From NCBI RefSeq assembly GCF_900119385.1, contig NZ_FPKO01000007.1, positions 62,001 through 126,000 of the forward strand: a stretch of 64,000 nucleotides of DNA. The letters are read 5' to 3'. Under the pieces are notes generated by a model that saw only the letters and a list, made by a program, of their open reading frames with translations, was not told the origin of the DNA and ran no database searches. The translations under genes were made by a program, and so were the position numbers. Shown here piece by piece: positions 62,374 to 64,000 of this stretch. The DNA comes from Thermophilibacter mediterraneus (GTDB lineage: Bacteria > Actinomycetota > Coriobacteriia > Coriobacteriales > Atopobiaceae). Position 1 is the first letter of the stretch, and every line of letters begins with the position of its first letter.

Positions 62374-62521
62374 CGGGGGTCGACGGAGTCGCAGCTCGTA
62401 GACGTGGTCAGCGATCCGTCGCGCCCTGACCACGCGCCGCGCCTCGTCGGCGGCATACACTGGTGGCGGGGTCGCCCGGGGTTCCCGGGCGGGGTCGTCG
62501 GCTCGAGCGAGAGGGGGCGCC

Positions 62522-64000
62522 ATGGGACTGGGGAGCGTCGCGGGCGCCGGGACGCGCCGCTGGCCGCTCGCGCTCTGGTGCGCCTGGCTCGCCGTGCTCG
62601 TCGCCTCGCCCGAGTACGACCGCGCCCTCATCGCCGAATCCTCCCATGCCTTCGCCGCCCTCGGCCTCCTGGCGGGGACCGCCTGCTCGCTCGCGCTCCC
62701 GTCCGGCGCGGCGCCGGGGGACGCCGAGAGCGCCGCCGGAGCACCGCTCTCGGGGCTCCTGCGTCGCGCCCGTCCCGTCGCCCTCGGCGCGATCGTGTCC
62801 CTCGGCGCGCTCGCGTCCGTCGCCTCGCTCGCCCTCAACCTCGTCAACTGGGTGGTCACGGGCCTTCTGGGGATATGGGTCTTGGACTCGCCCGTCCCGG
62901 TCGCGCTGATCGACATCTGGACCGGTGCCCGGCCCTGGGCGCCGGCGCTCTCGGCGCTCTCGGGCCTCTCCTGCGCGCTCGCGTGCGTCTCGTGCCTGCG
63001 CGCGGCGCGCGGCACGGGGCCCGAGGCCCGGTCGGTGCCGCTCGCCCCGCTCGCCCTCGCGCTCGCCACGCTCCTGCTCGCGGGGGCGCTCCGTCCCTAC
63101 GTCTGGTTCGGGGTCTGCTGGGTGGGGATCGGTCCCGCCTCAGAGGTGGTCGCGCTTCCGTTCAGGCTCGTCTGGGGCTCCCTCGTCGCGCTCTGCATAT
63201 GCCGTCTCCTCCGCAGGCTCAGCCTTCGCGTCGCCCCCGCCCCGCGCCTCGAGGTGGACGAGGGGGCCCTGCTCGCGCTTCTCGTGGCGGCGCTGGCGCT
63301 GGGCACGCTCGCGCAGCGGTGGCTGGGCTACGTCGTCGGCGTCACCCCCTACGTCCTCTTTGACCTGGCCGACCTCGTCGGGCTCGCGTGGGACCCCGCG
63401 CCCCTCGTGCTCGTCGCCTCGGCCTCCCTCGGCGCGCTCGTGGCGGCGGCGCTGGTCGCCCTGCCCGTCGTCGCGGGGCGCTGGGCTCGATCGCTCGGGG
63501 TCGCGGCGGCTCTGTCGGGAACCGCCGGTCGGCCCGAGGGCGAGGGGGAGGAGGGCGAGAAGGACGCGGGCTCGGCGCGCGCCCCGCTTCGCGAGCTCCT
63601 CGCGCGCGGCCTCACCGAGCGCGAGGCCCAGGCCGTGCGGGCCCTGCTCGACGGCCTGAGCTCACGGGAGGCCGCCGAGCGGCTGGGGCTCGGCGCCTCC
63701 ACGGTGCGCAACTACCAGCAGCGCGCCTACCGAAAGCTCGGCGTCGCGTGCGCGAGCGAGGCGCGCGAGCTCCTTGCCGGCGAGGCTCCCGGGCCGGGCG
63801 CGCCGGGCCCCACGGCGGAGGGGGAGGGCGCGCCCGTCGGCCCCGCGCCCGAGGGCGTCGCGCGCCGCGTCGCCGGCGTGCTGCTGGCGTGCTTCCTGCT
63901 CCTGCCGATCGGCTCCGGCGGCCGCCTCGCATGGTGGGTCTCGGGGCAGGTCGCGACCTGCGCGGCCGGGGGCCTTGCGCTCGCGGCGGCGCTCCTCGCC
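62522..64000 (+). CDS. Multi-spanning membrane LuxR-type regulator (3' end outside window)
   Basis: The frame is open from ATG 62522 (gagagggggcgcc upstream) to the window edge, 493 codons. The first ~330 residues hold about eight to ten hydrophobic helices without a known sensor domain. An acidic linker (PEGEGEEGEKD) leads to a LuxR helix-turn-helix at ~362-415 (GLTEREAQAVRALLDGLSSREAAERLGLGASTVRNYQ). Such membrane-LuxR proteins are abundant in Coriobacteriia. Unusually, hydrophobic segments resume after the DNA-binding domain (VAGVLLACFLLLPIG and on to the edge). A TACACT -10-like element lies at 62456-62461. Confidence 0.85.
   Translation, partial: MGLGSVAGAGTRRWPLALWCAWLAVLVASPEYDRALIAESSHAFAALGLLAGTACSLALPSGAAPGDAESAAGAPLSGLLRRARPVALGAIVSLGALASVASLALNLVNWVVTGLLGIWVLDSPVPVALIDIWTGARPWAPALSALSGLSCALACVSCLRAARGTGPEARSVPLAPLALALATLLLAGALRPYVWFGVCWVGIGPASEVVALPFRLVWGSLVALCICRLLRRLSLRVAPAPRLEVDEGALLALLVAALALGTLAQRWLGYVVGVTPYVLFDLADLVGLAWDPAPLVLVASASLGALVAAALVALPVVAGRWARSLGVAAALSGTAGRPEGEGEEGEKDAGSARAPLRELLARGLTEREAQAVRALLDGLSSREAAERLGLGASTVRNYQQRAYRKLGVACASEARELLAGEAPGPGAPGPTAEGEGAPVGPAPEGVARRVAGVLLACFLLLPIGSGGRLAWWVSGQVATCAAGGLALAAALLA

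Overview
The window is about 70% G+C and densely packed, with genes on both strands. It looks like chromosome from an anaerobic high-GC actinobacterium of the class Coriobacteriia, probably the Olsenella/Atopobiaceae group. That placement is an inference. It rests on the type III glutamine synthetase, the M42 peptidase, the multi-spanning membrane LuxR protein, the three twin-arginine lipoproteins and the sugar/glycogen gene set. I see no rRNA, tRNA, CRISPR array, prophage or transposase gene.

Layout. 1-2144: end of ligA, a tyrosine phosphatase and what looks like an internally deleted RpiR regulator. 2170-11004: a PHP phosphatase, then an AraC regulator divergent from a four-gene sugar ABC transporter and a GH36 alpha-galactosidase, which together form an alpha-galactoside uptake and cleavage locus. 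11331-18036 (minus): a LacI-controlled alpha-glucan operon (lacI, malQ, glgP, GH13 glucosidase) with a perfect operator beside the lacI promoter. 18393-21005 (minus): a metallophosphoesterase and a large BMP-domain protein without a signal peptide. 21621-27674: gltBD. 27998-29639 (minus): a phospholipase-C-like protein and a PadR gene followed by a frameshifted DUF1700 partner. 29879-33935: a ferric-type ABC importer. 34512-37771 (minus): polA-rnhA. 38161-42994: type III glutamine synthetase, a HAD phosphatase and rpsA. 43120-48603: M42 peptidase, zinc-ribbon membrane protein, NitT/TauT-type ABC importer, coaE and a lytic transglycosylase. 48590-60548: a TPR membrane protein, uvrB with an SOS box, a DUF2974 hydrolase, an orphan PTS IIB, two flavoproteins, mrp, a YhcH protein and a metallo-beta-lactamase-fold protein. 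60868-64000: a GT39-like membrane protein and a LuxR regulator cut by the window edge.

The coding content is mostly orthodox. The unusual material is in roughly 6.3 kb of intergenic DNA. Three separate loci carry arrays of the same hairpin unit at exactly 61-bp spacing (11046, 34281, 60570). Other loci carry a 62-bp hairpin array (21151), a 71-bp duplication (21421), a forward/reverse array built on GCGATTGGGTA (40418), two AT-richer elements bounded by 15-17 bp inverted repeats (18218, 37874), and REP-like palindromes. One REP-like hairpin appears to have duplicated the last codons of a permease gene (8606-8660), and another lies inside the rnhA reading frame. A short motif, CGAGAAGNAC (often GGCGAGAAGNAC), occurs 13 times in the non-coding DNA. 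It often lies 12-23 nt after stop codons or at the edges of these arrays. Together these suggest an active population of small structured repeats of unknown function. Three genes also have their Shine-Dalgarno sequence within or against a stable hairpin (21588, 44795, 60841).
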